Part shown: positions 15,373 through 24,265 of the stretch, piece by piece
Position numbering within the stretch: the first letter of the stretch is position 1
Layout: every line of letters starts with the position of its first letter
From: Streptomyces reniochalinae
Lineage (GTDB): Bacteria; Actinomycetota; Actinomycetes; Streptomycetales; Streptomycetaceae
DNA: 64,000 nt
Direction of reading: 5' to 3'
NCBI RefSeq assembly: GCF_003323735.1
Contig: NZ_QOIM01000042.1
Coordinates: forward strand, 186,001 to 250,000
Notes under the pieces: generated by a model
Database searches by the model: none
Told to the model about the DNA's origin: nothing
Seen by the model: only the letters and a program-made list of their open reading frames with translations
Translations under genes and position numbers: made by a program

Positions 15373-18257
15373 GAGGGCTCCTGGTTCTCCGTGCGCAGGT
15401 CCGCCGCACCGCCGCCGTGCCGGGCCTGTGCCAGCAGCCCGAGCGTGGCCAGGGCCAGCAGCGCCAGCGGCGGTGCGAGCAGGGGTGGGGCGTCGGCGGT
15501 CAGCCCCACGGGCAGGGTGTCGGGCGTGCCCGCCAGGGCGCTCAGGTCGATCCCGGGCCCCAGCAGCGGCACGGTCGCCAGCCCGGTGGCGGCCCCCGCC
15601 GCGGCGGTCAGTACGTACAGCGGCAGGCTCTCCAGCAGCAGGACGCCCCGGCCTTGGCGGCGGGCCAGCCCCAGGGTGCGCAGCCGGGCCAGGAGTGCCC
15701 GGCGGGCGGGTGCGGTCTGTGCCAGTGACAGCCCGACGGCCAGGGCGCTGTAGCCGGCGGCGGCCAGCACGGCGAGGGTGTAGAGGTGTTCGGCGCCGGA
15801 CTGGAGCACGGTGTCGGCGTACTCGGCGCGTTCCTCGGCGCGCAGGGAGACCAGGGATCCCGTGTCCGCCTCGGGGAAGGCCGCGGCCGCCAGCCGGCGC
15901 AGCGTGCGGGCGTCCGGGCCCTGGCCGCCGGCCAGCAGTGTGGTGGGGGCGAGGAGTGCGGTGCCGCGCACGTCGGGGCGGGCGCGGGCGACGGCTTCGC
16001 GGGAGAGGACCACGAAGTCGCCCTGCTGGGTGGCGGGGGTGGCCTCGCGGATGACGGCGGGCCGCACGGGCAGTTGCAGGCCGGGCAGTACGAGGTCGGT
16101 GTACTCGGTGCCGTTGCCGAGTTTCCCGGCCAGGCCGGGGGACATCAGCGCGGGGAGGGGCTCGGTGGAGGCGTTCGAGGCGTCGGGTACCAGGGAGTCG
16201 GCGGGAAAGGCGGGGAGGCCGTCGTCCCCGGTGAGGCGGGCGTAGGCGGGTGCGTCGACCAGGGCGACGGTCACCGCGTCGGCGACGCCGGTCAGTTCGC
16301 CGTCGTCGTGCGCACGGTAGGCCGTCACCGTGTCCACCCCTGGTGCGCGGCGGACCTCTTCCGTCATCCCTGCGGGCAGGTTCTGCGCGCCGGGTGCCTC
16401 GATGCGGGCGTCCGCTCCGACGGCGCGCAGGGCGGCGGTGTCCCTGCCGTGTGCGATGCCCGTGAGGACGGTGCCGCCGAACGAGGCCACGGTGAGCGCG
16501 ACGAGCAGGGCGAGCAGCGCGGGCCCCGACACGGCGGCCGAGGGCGCGCGGGCCGCGCGGGCCACCCCGAGGAACGCGACGGGGCCGGGGCGGCGCGCGG
16601 TGAGCCGTTCCAGCAGCCGCAGCGGCAGCGGGTAGCAGCGCAGCAGGAGCAGCGCGGCCGCCAGCGCGACCAGTACGGGGGCGAGCGCCAGCAGCAGGTC
16701 CGTGTCGCCCGCTGCGCCTGATCCGTCCGCACCCCCGGCCGTGGCCGTCCCCTGTGCGCTGTTCCGGCCGCCGGTGCCGCGCTGCCGCAGTGCCACGACG
16801 GCGGCGACGGCGAGCACGAACGTGCTCACCTCCACCACCGTGCGGCGCCGCGAGGGGCGTCGCCGGGTCAGGTCGCCGCGGGGTGCGGCGGCCCTGACGC
16901 GCCGGTGCGCCAGCGCCGCGCGCACCGGCAGGGCCAGCGAGGCCAAAGCGGTGACGGCCGCCGCCGCGGTCAGCGCCGCCGCGCTGCGGGTGCCGTCGGT
17001 GGCCGTGTACGCGAGTCCGGTGCCCAGCGCTCCCGCGGGCACCGCGACGGTGGCGCTCTCGGCCAGCAGTCTGCCCGCCAGGCCGGGCAGTGAGGCGCCG
17101 CGGGCCCGCAGCAGCGCCAGTTCGTCCGCGCGCCGTTCGGCGGTCAGCAGCGCGGCCAGGAGCAGCACCATCAGCGCTGTGGTGGCCAGGCCGAGCGCGG
17201 CGATCAGCAGGAGGGGGGCGACGGCGGAGTTCTCCCGCTCGAAGGCGGTGAGGGTTTCGGCCGGCCCCGTCTCGAAGGTCAGTTCGCCGACGCCCGCGGT
17301 CTCGCGCAGCCGTGCCGCGTCGGCGCCGGACGCGAGCCGGGTGAGGTCGCCCGCGGCCTGCCGTGCCTGGTGCCCGGCGAGCGCGCCGGTGTCGAGCGGG
17401 TGGTGGAAGTACAGTTCGGCACCGTCGCGCAGGGACAGCAGCGCGGGTGCCGCTTTCGGGTGGATGAACGCGGTGAAGTGCCAGTAGCGCTTCGGTGTTC
17501 CGCCCCCGCCGGAGGGCGGGATCGACAGCAGGGAAGGGCGCGCGAGGCTCTGTTCGGCGTTCCAGAAGGGGCTGTGGGCGACCTGTTCTCGGGAGCCGCG
17601 CGGCGCCAGCACTCCGGTGACCTGGACCGTGACAGCGCTTCCGCCCGTGCCCGTACGGTCCGGCAGGTGGAAGGTGTCACCCGGGGCGAGGTGCATCCGG
17701 CGGGCGGTCTCCTCGGTGACCGCCGCCTGCACCCGGTGCCCCTCCCGCTCCGGGCCCGGCATCCGGCCCCGGGTGAGGGTCGCGTGCCGGGCGAGCCGCG
17801 CCTGCGCCGTCAATGTGGCCTTGGGGGCGACGTCCGGGGAGGGGCGGGGCAGTGTCGGATCGTCGGTGTCCGCGGGGCTGGTGTTGCGCACCCCGTACGC
17901 CGCCTGCCCGGCCGCCAGGCGCAGGGGGGCGTGGACGGCGCGGCGGAGGGCCGTGTCCGCCCGGTCCACCGCCGCGGGCGCGACGCGCTCGCGCAGTTCG
18001 GCGGGGCTTCCCGCGTCCGGCGCGGCGGAGGCCGTGGCGCGGAGCGCGCGGTCGGCGGGGCGGGCCCGTTCGAGAGCGGCGCGCAGCGCGTCGTCAGCGG
18101 AGGCGTCGACGGCCCGCGGCAGCGCGGCCGCCACGAACGCCGTCGCCAGCACCAGCACGGCGAACGCCAGCGCCCCGCCGGGCGCCGCCCGCAACCGCGC
18201 CCACAGCCACCCGCCGCGGGGCGTGGCCTCTTCGTCGGGGCGCGCGAGGTCCGGCAC
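15369..18257 (-). CDS. FtsX-like ABC transporter permease (962 aa)
   Basis: A large permease of the MacB/FtsX type. It has an N-terminal transmembrane helix (ALAFAVLVLATAFVAAAL), then a periplasmic-type domain of about 280 residues (AVTEETARRMHLAPGDTFHLPD), and a central core where LLLIAALGLATTALMVLLLAALLTAERR and ELALLRARGASL match the FtsX motif. A further set of helices and a second extracytoplasmic domain follow, with a last helical pair near the C-terminus (ALAVGLSLAQTAPARRALLARLRTLGLARRQ). Thus it contains two FtsX units. The GTG start is 3 bases after the neighbouring permease's stop, and the end overlaps the ATPase start, so the three genes form one operon. Confidence 0.9.
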   Translation of the reverse strand: MPDLARPDEEATPRGGWLWARLRAAPGGALAFAVLVLATAFVAAALPRAVDASADDALRAALERARPADRALRATASAAPDAGSPAELRERVAPAAVDRADTALRRAVHAPLRLAAGQAAYGVRNTSPADTDDPTLPRPSPDVAPKATLTAQARLARHATLTRGRMPGPEREGHRVQAAVTEETARRMHLAPGDTFHLPDRTGTGGSAVTVQVTGVLAPRGSREQVAHSPFWNAEQSLARPSLLSIPPSGGGGTPKRYWHFTAFIHPKAAPALLSLRDGAELYFHHPLDTGALAGHQARQAAGDLTRLASGADAARLRETAGVGELTFETGPAETLTAFERENSAVAPLLLIAALGLATTALMVLLLAALLTAERRADELALLRARGASLPGLAGRLLAESATVAVPAGALGTGLAYTATDGTRSAAALTAAAAVTALASLALPVRAALAHRRVRAAAPRGDLTRRRPSRRRTVVEVSTFVLAVAAVVALRQRGTGGRNSAQGTATAGGADGSGAAGDTDLLLALAPVLVALAAALLLLRCYPLPLRLLERLTARRPGPVAFLGVARAARAPSAAVSGPALLALLVALTVASFGGTVLTGIAHGRDTAALRAVGADARIEAPGAQNLPAGMTEEVRRAPGVDTVTAYRAHDDGELTGVADAVTVALVDAPAYARLTGDDGLPAFPADSLVPDASNASTEPLPALMSPGLAGKLGNGTEYTDLVLPGLQLPVRPAVIREATPATQQGDFVVLSREAVARARPDVRGTALLAPTTLLAGGQGPDARTLRRLAAAAFPEADTGSLVSLRAEERAEYADTVLQSGAEHLYTLAVLAAAGYSALAVGLSLAQTAPARRALLARLRTLGLARRQGRGVLLLESLPLYVLTAAAGAATGLATVPLLGPGIDLSALAGTPDTLPVGLTADAPPLLAPPLALLALATLGLLAQARHGGGAADLRTENQEPS

Positions 18258-18260
18258 CGG

Positions 18261-21200
18261 TCAGTCACCCCTCTCCGTGCGTGGAGCCGCCACGGGGCCC
18301 GCGCGGCGGAATGCGGTGGCGGCGACCACCGCGAGCGGCACCGCCAGCACCGCCGCCAGCAGGGCGGCCGTCCCGCCCGCCGGGAGCCGTACCAGCAGGT
18401 CGGGCACGGGCGCGCGGGCGTCACCCGTGACGACGATCAGCGGCACCACCAGGCGGACCAGCAGCGCCCCCAGTCCGAGCCCGAGCGCCGCCGAGAGCAC
18501 CAGCACGAGCCCCTGTTCGGCGGCGAGGGCGTGCGCGAGCCGCCGCCGGGGCGCGCCGAGAGCACGCAGGACGGCGAACTCGTCCGCGCGTTCCCGCGCC
18601 GCGCCCGCGGCGCTGACGGCGAAGCCGGTCGCCGCCAGCACGGCGGCGGCAGCGGCCAGCGCGGTCAGCGCGCTGCGGGGCCCGGCGCCCAGTGGGTCGC
18701 CGCGCAACTCGGCGGCGACCTCGTCGCGTACCCGTACGGCGCCCACGGCGGGTTCGGCCCTCAGCTTTCCGGCCACCCGGTCGCCCGCGCCCCCGGCGAC
18801 CGAAAGCCACCACGTGCGCGGCTCCAGCAAGGTGGCGTCCCGTCCCGCCAGCGTCCGGTTCAGCGTCCCCAGGTCGAACAGCAGGGCCCCGGCGCTGCTT
18901 TCACCTTCGGTGGCCGGGGCGGGCGAGACGGTGGGCAGGGCGCGGACGGCGCCGGTGAGGCGGACGCTCAACTCGGTCCCCAGGGCGTCGACCGTGACCG
19001 TGTCCCCCACCTCGGCACCGCTCGCCCGCAGGTAGGCGTCCGTGGCGACGGCGGCGATCGGCCGGTGCGCACCACCCGGCGGAGCCCCGGGCGACCACAG
19101 GACGGAGACGGTGACCGGGTCCGTCTCCCGCGGCGCCTCAGGGGGCGCGGAACCGGTGGTGTAGCGGGCGGTCAGCGCCGCGCCGTCCGGCCGCAGCGCG
19201 GCCTTGCGGGCGTCGGCGTCGGCGTACGGGCCGCGCCCCAGGGAAGCCTGCGCGTCGTCGGCGCGGACCCGGGGCGTCCACTGCTCCTGGCGTGCGGGGC
19301 GCACCGTGCGGCTGCCGTGCGATCCCGTCGCGGCGATCTCCTCGACGGTCAGCTCCCGTTGCCGGCTGTGCGCGGGAGCCGGGTAGGAGACGCCGATCCC
19401 GGTCAGCCGCACCGGCCCCGCCGGTGTTCCGCCGCCCTGCGCGAGGGCGGCGCTCAGCGTGTGCGCCTCCCCGTCGCCCGGCACGTCACCGAGCGGTAGC
19501 CGGTAGGGCACGCCGAAACGGTCCTCGACGGTGAGTGAGAGGGTGTCCGCGGCAAAAGAGCCGGCATCGGTGTCCGCGGCGGCGTTCTTCTCGCCCTTTC
19601 CGCCCTTGTCAGGGGAGCCCTGCTCAGTACCGGAGGAGCCGCGCTCGTCATCCGGGGAGGCACGCTCGCCCTCCAGCCGTACGCGCAGCCGCAGCCCCCG
19701 CGTGTCCTCCGGCAGCCGCACACCGGTCTCCGTACGGTCCTGGCCGGGCAGCGGCCGCAGCAGCCGGGAGGGGGCCTCGTCGGCCAGGTCGTCCCGCAGC
19801 CGCAGTATCCCGTCGCCCGCCGTGCTCGCGTCGGTGGCCAGAAGCTGCGCCGTACGGTCGCCCGCCGTGCTGAACGACGCCCGCGCCACCGGCGCCACCC
19901 CCTCGACCCCGCGCAGGCCGGTGAACAGCCCGCCCTGCGCGAGCGGGGGTGCGCTGGAGCCGCTGACAAAGATGTCGGCCCCGGTGCGGAAGTCCGCCTG
20001 GTCGTCCTGCGAGCGGTCCCAGCTGGCGCCCTGGCCGACCGCGAACACCCCCGTCGCCACGGCCAGGACGAGCAGCAGCGCGGGCCCGGCGCCGCGCAGC
20101 GGCCGGCGGCTGAGCTGCCAGCCGGCCAGTGCCGCGGCCAGCCCCCGTCCCCGGGTGGCGAACCGCTCGCCCAGCCGCGCCGCGAGCGGCAGCACCCGCA
20201 GTACCAGCACGGTGCCCGCGAGCAGCGCCAGCGCGGGCGCCGCCACCAGCACCGGGTCGATGCCCAGCGCCCCGCCGGACCCTCCCCGGGCGCCGGAGTC
20301 CGCGCGCGCCGACAGGACGCCGGTGCCGCCCGCGCGCCGCTCCAGCTGCCAGTAGGCGACCGCTGCCAGCACGACCAGTGCGAGGTCGGCGCCGCCGCGC
20401 AGCAGGGTCGCCGCCGTACGCCGCCGGCGCGCGGGCGTGCGGGGGCCGCCGCCCCGGGTGGCGTCGCTCTCCGGGTCCTCGTCCCCCGCGCGGCCACGGG
20501 CGAGCAGTGTGGGCAGGGCGATCAGCAGCGCGCAGCCGAGCGCCGTCGCGGCCGCCACCCACCAGCCGCCTGGCACCCCGGCGGCCGGTTCGACGCCCGC
20601 GCGGGCGAGCGCGCCGTGCGCTGCCTGCCACCGCACCGCGGGCCCGGCGAGCAGGGGCGCGGCGACCGCCGCGGGCAGCGCCAGCAGCAGCGCCTCGGCG
20701 GCGGCCAGGGTGCATACCCGGGTCCTGGAGGCGCCGCGGGCCCGCAGCAGCGCCGTCTGGGAGGCACGTTCGGTGTGCAGCAGTTGCGCCACGAGCAGCA
20801 GCGTCAGCCCGGTCAGCAGCACCAGGGGGAGCGCGGCGATCAGCAGGGTGGAGCGCATCACGAGCAGCGACCTGGTGAGGGAGTCCAGCAGCTCGGGGAG
20901 GTCCGTGGTGGCCACGGCGTGCGGGGTCAGGGGCGAGGCCCCGATCCGGTCGGCGGCCCTGGCCACGTCGTCGCCCAGAGCGTCGAGGCGGGAGGTGTCC
21001 AGGCCGGTGAAGTCGGCGTCCGCCTGCCAGCGGGTCTCGGCGGGCCACAGCGCCATACCCGCGCCCCGGGCCTTTTCCGCGCCCCGGGTTTCTGCCGTTC
21101 TTCCCTCCCCGCCGGCGAAGGCGCCGTCGGGGACGGCGAGCGGGCCGTACGTGGTGAAGTCGCCCACTGCCATGCCCCGGCCCGCCAGCGGGTCCAGCCA

Positions 21201-21848
21201 CTTCCAGTAGGCCGAGCCGGGGGAGGCGGGCGCGTAGACGCCGGTGACCTCGACGCGGACGTCGGGCGGCCCATCGAGCCTGCTCGTGACGCGGAAGGTG
21301 TCGCCCGGGCGCAGCGAGAGCCGCTCGGCGGCCCGCTGGGGCACCGCCGCGCCGACGGTGCGCTCGCCCGCGCGGGGGGCTCGCGGCCAGGATCCGTCGA
21401 CCATCGTCACGCGGGCGCGGTCGAAGGTGGCGAAGCGCGTCAGAGCGGGCTCGTCGTCCTGAGAGGCGCCCGAAGCGCCGGAAGCTCCCGGGGCGCCGGC
21501 GGCGAGGTCACCGGTGCCGCCCGGGCGCAGCGAGGAGGGCAGCGCGTACGCGCCGGAGTGGGTGCTGGCGGCGGTCCGCACGGGCAGCCCGCCGAAGGCG
21601 TCGCGCGCTGCCTGGCGGACGGCCGCGTCCGTGGCCTTCCGGTCCTCGGCGGTGACGTCCGAGCGGACGTCCAGCACGGTACGGGGGGCCGCCCTGTGCT
21701 CCAGTGCGCGCCGCGGCCCGGCGTCGCCGACCGCGGTGGCGAAAGCGGCGAGGGTGGTTCCTACGCAGGTGGCCAGCAGGACGGAGAGCAGCGCGGAGGC
21801 GAGGAGCAGCCGGTGTGCACGCATGCGTGCCACGACGAACCCGGTCAC
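18261..21848 (-). CDS. FtsX-like ABC transporter permease (1195 aa)
   Basis: The first gene of the exporter operon, an unusually long FtsX-family permease. An N-terminal helix (LLLASALLSVLLATCVGTTLAAF) is followed by an extracytoplasmic domain (RAAERLSLRPGDTFRVTSRLD), then a helix block with the FtsX signature TALLRARGASRTRVCTLAAAEALLLALPAAVAAPLLAG. A second soluble domain of about 330 residues and a C-terminal block with DEFAVLRALGAPRRRLAHALAAEQGLVLV follow. It thus has the duplicated FtsX layout. The start is GTG 21848 with a poor ribosome-binding site. The upstream gene on the same strand is globin, 132 bases away, so the transporter may have its own promoter. Confidence 0.9.
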   Translation of the reverse strand: MTGFVVARMRAHRLLLASALLSVLLATCVGTTLAAFATAVGDAGPRRALEHRAAPRTVLDVRSDVTAEDRKATDAAVRQAARDAFGGLPVRTAASTHSGAYALPSSLRPGGTGDLAAGAPGASGASGASQDDEPALTRFATFDRARVTMVDGSWPRAPRAGERTVGAAVPQRAAERLSLRPGDTFRVTSRLDGPPDVRVEVTGVYAPASPGSAYWKWLDPLAGRGMAVGDFTTYGPLAVPDGAFAGGEGRTAETRGAEKARGAGMALWPAETRWQADADFTGLDTSRLDALGDDVARAADRIGASPLTPHAVATTDLPELLDSLTRSLLVMRSTLLIAALPLVLLTGLTLLLVAQLLHTERASQTALLRARGASRTRVCTLAAAEALLLALPAAVAAPLLAGPAVRWQAAHGALARAGVEPAAGVPGGWWVAAATALGCALLIALPTLLARGRAGDEDPESDATRGGGPRTPARRRRTAATLLRGGADLALVVLAAVAYWQLERRAGGTGVLSARADSGARGGSGGALGIDPVLVAAPALALLAGTVLVLRVLPLAARLGERFATRGRGLAAALAGWQLSRRPLRGAGPALLLVLAVATGVFAVGQGASWDRSQDDQADFRTGADIFVSGSSAPPLAQGGLFTGLRGVEGVAPVARASFSTAGDRTAQLLATDASTAGDGILRLRDDLADEAPSRLLRPLPGQDRTETGVRLPEDTRGLRLRVRLEGERASPDDERGSSGTEQGSPDKGGKGEKNAAADTDAGSFAADTLSLTVEDRFGVPYRLPLGDVPGDGEAHTLSAALAQGGGTPAGPVRLTGIGVSYPAPAHSRQRELTVEEIAATGSHGSRTVRPARQEQWTPRVRADDAQASLGRGPYADADARKAALRPDGAALTARYTTGSAPPEAPRETDPVTVSVLWSPGAPPGGAHRPIAAVATDAYLRASGAEVGDTVTVDALGTELSVRLTGAVRALPTVSPAPATEGESSAGALLFDLGTLNRTLAGRDATLLEPRTWWLSVAGGAGDRVAGKLRAEPAVGAVRVRDEVAAELRGDPLGAGPRSALTALAAAAAVLAATGFAVSAAGAARERADEFAVLRALGAPRRRLAHALAAEQGLVLVLSAALGLGLGALLVRLVVPLIVVTGDARAPVPDLLVRLPAGGTAALLAAVLAVPLAVVAATAFRRAGPVAAPRTERGD

Positions 21849-21980
21849 GCCTTGCCGCCCCCTGTCCCCCTCCGCGCGTGGGGCCGTCGGGGCCCGTACC
21901 CCCGTTACGTGCGCGGGGTGGTGCGCTCACGCTCCCGCGTGCGGGTCGGCACGTGCCGGGATCGCGGTCCGACGGTCCGC

Positions 21981-22385
21981 TCAGTCCGCGGAGTTGACCA
22001 TAGACCCGGCGGCGTAAACGAGATAGTCCCACAGCGGGGTTTCCAGATGCTCGGGCAGCTCCAGGCTGTCCACCGCGTCCCGCATGTGCCGCAGCCAGGC
22101 GTCGTGCGCGGCGCGGTCGACCTTGAACGGGGCGTGCCGCATGCGCAGCCGGGGGTGGCCCCGCGACTCGCTGTAGGTGCGCGGCCCTCCCCAGTACTGC
22201 ATCAGGAAGAGCGCCAGCCGGTCCTCGGCGGGGCCCAGGTCCTCCTCGGGGTACATCGGCCGCAGCAGGGGGTCCTCGGCGACCCCCTGGTAGAAGCGGT
22301 GCACGAGCCGTCGAAAGGTCTCCTCGCCGCCGACCTGCTCGTAGAAGGTCTGCGTGGGAAGGCTGCCGTGCCGGATCTCCATCAC
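21981..22385 (-). CDS. glbO: Truncated haemoglobin, group II (GlbO/TrHbO)
   Basis: A small haem protein, about 133 aa, that binds oxygen and helps in NO or peroxide handling. The sequence has all the trHbO signatures: TFYEQVGGEETFRRLVHRFYQGV (TyrB10), PLLRPMYPEEDLGPAEDRL (CD loop tyrosine), LFLMQYWGGPRTYSE, RGHPRLRMRHAPF with the proximal His, and HDAWLRHM with Trp at G8. The reading frame starts GTG-ATG; ATG 22382 is an equally good start and gives MEIRHG. It is transcribed away from the GlnX gene from a shared 384-base gap. Confidence 0.95.
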   Translation of the reverse strand: MMEIRHGSLPTQTFYEQVGGEETFRRLVHRFYQGVAEDPLLRPMYPEEDLGPAEDRLALFLMQYWGGPRTYSESRGHPRLRMRHAPFKVDRAAHDAWLRHMRDAVDSLELPEHLETPLWDYLVYAAGSMVNSAD

Positions 22386-22769
22386 CCGTCCATGGTGGCA
22401 GACGCCCCGACGGAGGACCCCGGACCTACGACCCCGCCGGGGGCCAGGGAACCGCCGGTGGCGCGGGGTGCGTGTGGACAGGACAGGAGGAGGTGCGAGC
22501 GGCGGCGCGGGAAGGACGCGTCGGCGGCGCGGGTCCGGTGCTCGCGTACCGGGCGTTCGGCCGCGGTGTTTGGTCGCGATACGAACAAGATCCCGCCCAA
22601 TCCGGTGTGGTCACCGGCCGCTGCCGCCATACTGCTGCACCGAGGCACCACAGTCGGGCGGCCCGGCGCCCGCGGCCCCGGGCAGGGGAGCCGGGGGCCG
22701 CACGGAGGGGAGCGGGGGCGTACGCGACCGGCAGGGTGTCTGTCAGCGACCGAGGGGGAGGGCTCAGCC
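22386..22769. promoter_or_regulatory. Divergent promoter region between glbO and glnX
   Basis: This 384-base gap separates two divergent genes and must hold promoters for both glbO and the GlnX-GlnH-PknG locus. No gene is supported within it; open frames that run through it translate to Arg/Gly/Ala-rich noise. At its right end gagggggagg (22752-22761) is the Shine-Dalgarno for the GlnX gene. I could not identify a convincing operator. Confidence 0.45.
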
Positions 22770-24245
22770 GTGACACAGCCGCCGACCGCGCCACCGACAC
22801 CGCCGCCCGTGCCCGCGGTACCGGCAGCCGGGCACACCGCGGGCGGCGCCCCGGGTCCGGCACCGGGCGCGCGGCCGCCGGGCGACCCGGGCGCCGTCGC
22901 GAGCGGCGCGGGACGCCGTACGGCCTGGTCCGAGGGGAGGGCGCGGCTGCGGGCCGCGGTGACGACCGAGCCGGGACGGCTGCGGGCGATCGGCGCCGCT
23001 CTCGCCCTGCTGGTGGTGGTGTTCGGAGCGGTCTCGGCCTGGCAGGTGTCCGACCGGAAGGCCGCCGCCGACGCGGTGGCCGAACACAGTCAGCCGCTCA
23101 GCGCGGACGCGGCACGCGTCTACCGCTCGCTGGCGGACGCCGACACCTCCGCCTCCAGCGGGTTCCTGGCGGGCGGGGACGAGCCGGACAAGGTGCGGAA
23201 GCGGTACGAGGACGACATCCACGAGGCGTCCGGGCTGCTGGCCGACGCGGCGGCCGGCTCCTCGGGTTCGGGTACGGCCCAGCGGCAGATCACCGCGCTC
23301 AACCGCGGCCTGCCCGTCTACACGGGGCTGGTCGAGGCGGCGCGGGCCAACAACAGGCAGGGCCTGCCGCTGGGCGGCGCCTACCTGCGGTACGCCAACG
23401 AGAAGATGCGCGGCGAACTCCTGCCCGCCGCGCGCAAGCTGTACACGGCCGAGAGCGGGCGTCTTGAGGGCGACTACGCGGACGCCACCTCGTGGCCCCT
23501 GTTCGCCCTCGGCGCCGGTGTCGTCGCGCTGGGGGCGCTGGGCTGGGCGCAGCGCCGCACCTACCTGCGCACCAACCGGGTCTTCAACCAGGGGCTGTTG
23601 GGCGCGAGCGCCGCCGTGCTGGTGCTGCTGGTGTGGCTGACGGGCGGCCACGCGCTGGCCCGCGCGGGGCTGCACGAGTCGGACACCAGGGGCGCGGCCT
23701 CCCTCCAGGCGCTCAACGAGGCGCGGATCGCCACCCTCCAGGCGCGCGGCGACGAGAACATGACGCTGGTCGCCCGGGGCGGCGGTGCCGCGTACGAGGA
23801 GAGCTACCGCAAGCGGATGCGGGCCATCACCGGTGACGAGAAGGCCGGCGGCGAGGGGGACGGGGCCCCGGGGACGGGCCTGCTCCACAAAGCACAAAGC
23901 CGCGCGGACGACCGTAGGGGGCGGCAGGCCGTGCGGGACGCCGAGAAGGCCGTCGAGGCGTGGCAGCGGCGGCATCTGGCGGCCCGGGTCAAGGACAACA
24001 ACGGCGACTACGAGGACGCCGTCGCGCAGGTGATCGGCGCCGAGAACAGCACAGGGGAGAGCTTCGACCAGGTCGATGAGAGCCTGAGCCGGGCGACCGC
24101 GCACGAGCAGGAGCAGTTCGAGCAGGCGGCCGACAGCGCGCGCGGCAGGTTCGGCGGGCTGGCGGTCGGCGCCCTGGTGCTGGCCGTTCTCGGTGCGGCG
24201 GCGGCCGTGCTGGGTATCGGGCGCAGGCTGGCGGAGTACCGGTGA
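22770..24245 (+). CDS. glnX: GlnX-like four-helix membrane protein of the PknG pathway
   Basis: A 491-aa membrane protein. After a Pro/Ala-rich cytoplasmic N-terminus there are four hydrophobic segments: AIGAALALLVVVFGAVSAW (about residue 73), LFALGAGVVALGALGW, GLLGASAAVLVLLVWLTGG and a C-terminal FGGLAVGALVLAVLGAAAAVLGIG. Two extracytoplasmic helical domains lie between helices 1-2 and 3-4 (DADTSASSGFLAGGDEPD and NEARIATLQARGDE), a layout like a tandem four-helix-bundle sensor. In mycobacteria and corynebacteria the order glnX-glnH-pknG is conserved, GlnX being the membrane relay between amino-acid-bound GlnH and PknG. Here the same order is found, with GlnH 20 bases downstream. GTG 22770 was chosen from the strong upstream ribosome-binding site. 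The name rests on context and topology. Confidence 0.75.
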   Translation: MTQPPTAPPTPPPVPAVPAAGHTAGGAPGPAPGARPPGDPGAVASGAGRRTAWSEGRARLRAAVTTEPGRLRAIGAALALLVVVFGAVSAWQVSDRKAAADAVAEHSQPLSADAARVYRSLADADTSASSGFLAGGDEPDKVRKRYEDDIHEASGLLADAAAGSSGSGTAQRQITALNRGLPVYTGLVEAARANNRQGLPLGGAYLRYANEKMRGELLPAARKLYTAESGRLEGDYADATSWPLFALGAGVVALGALGWAQRRTYLRTNRVFNQGLLGASAAVLVLLVWLTGGHALARAGLHESDTRGAASLQALNEARIATLQARGDENMTLVARGGGAAYEESYRKRMRAITGDEKAGGEGDGAPGTGLLHKAQSRADDRRGRQAVRDAEKAVEAWQRRHLAARVKDNNGDYEDAVAQVIGAENSTGESFDQVDESLSRATAHEQEQFEQAADSARGRFGGLAVGALVLAVLGAAAAVLGIGRRLAEYR

Positions 24246-24265
24246 GGCCGGTGAGGGGGGACGCG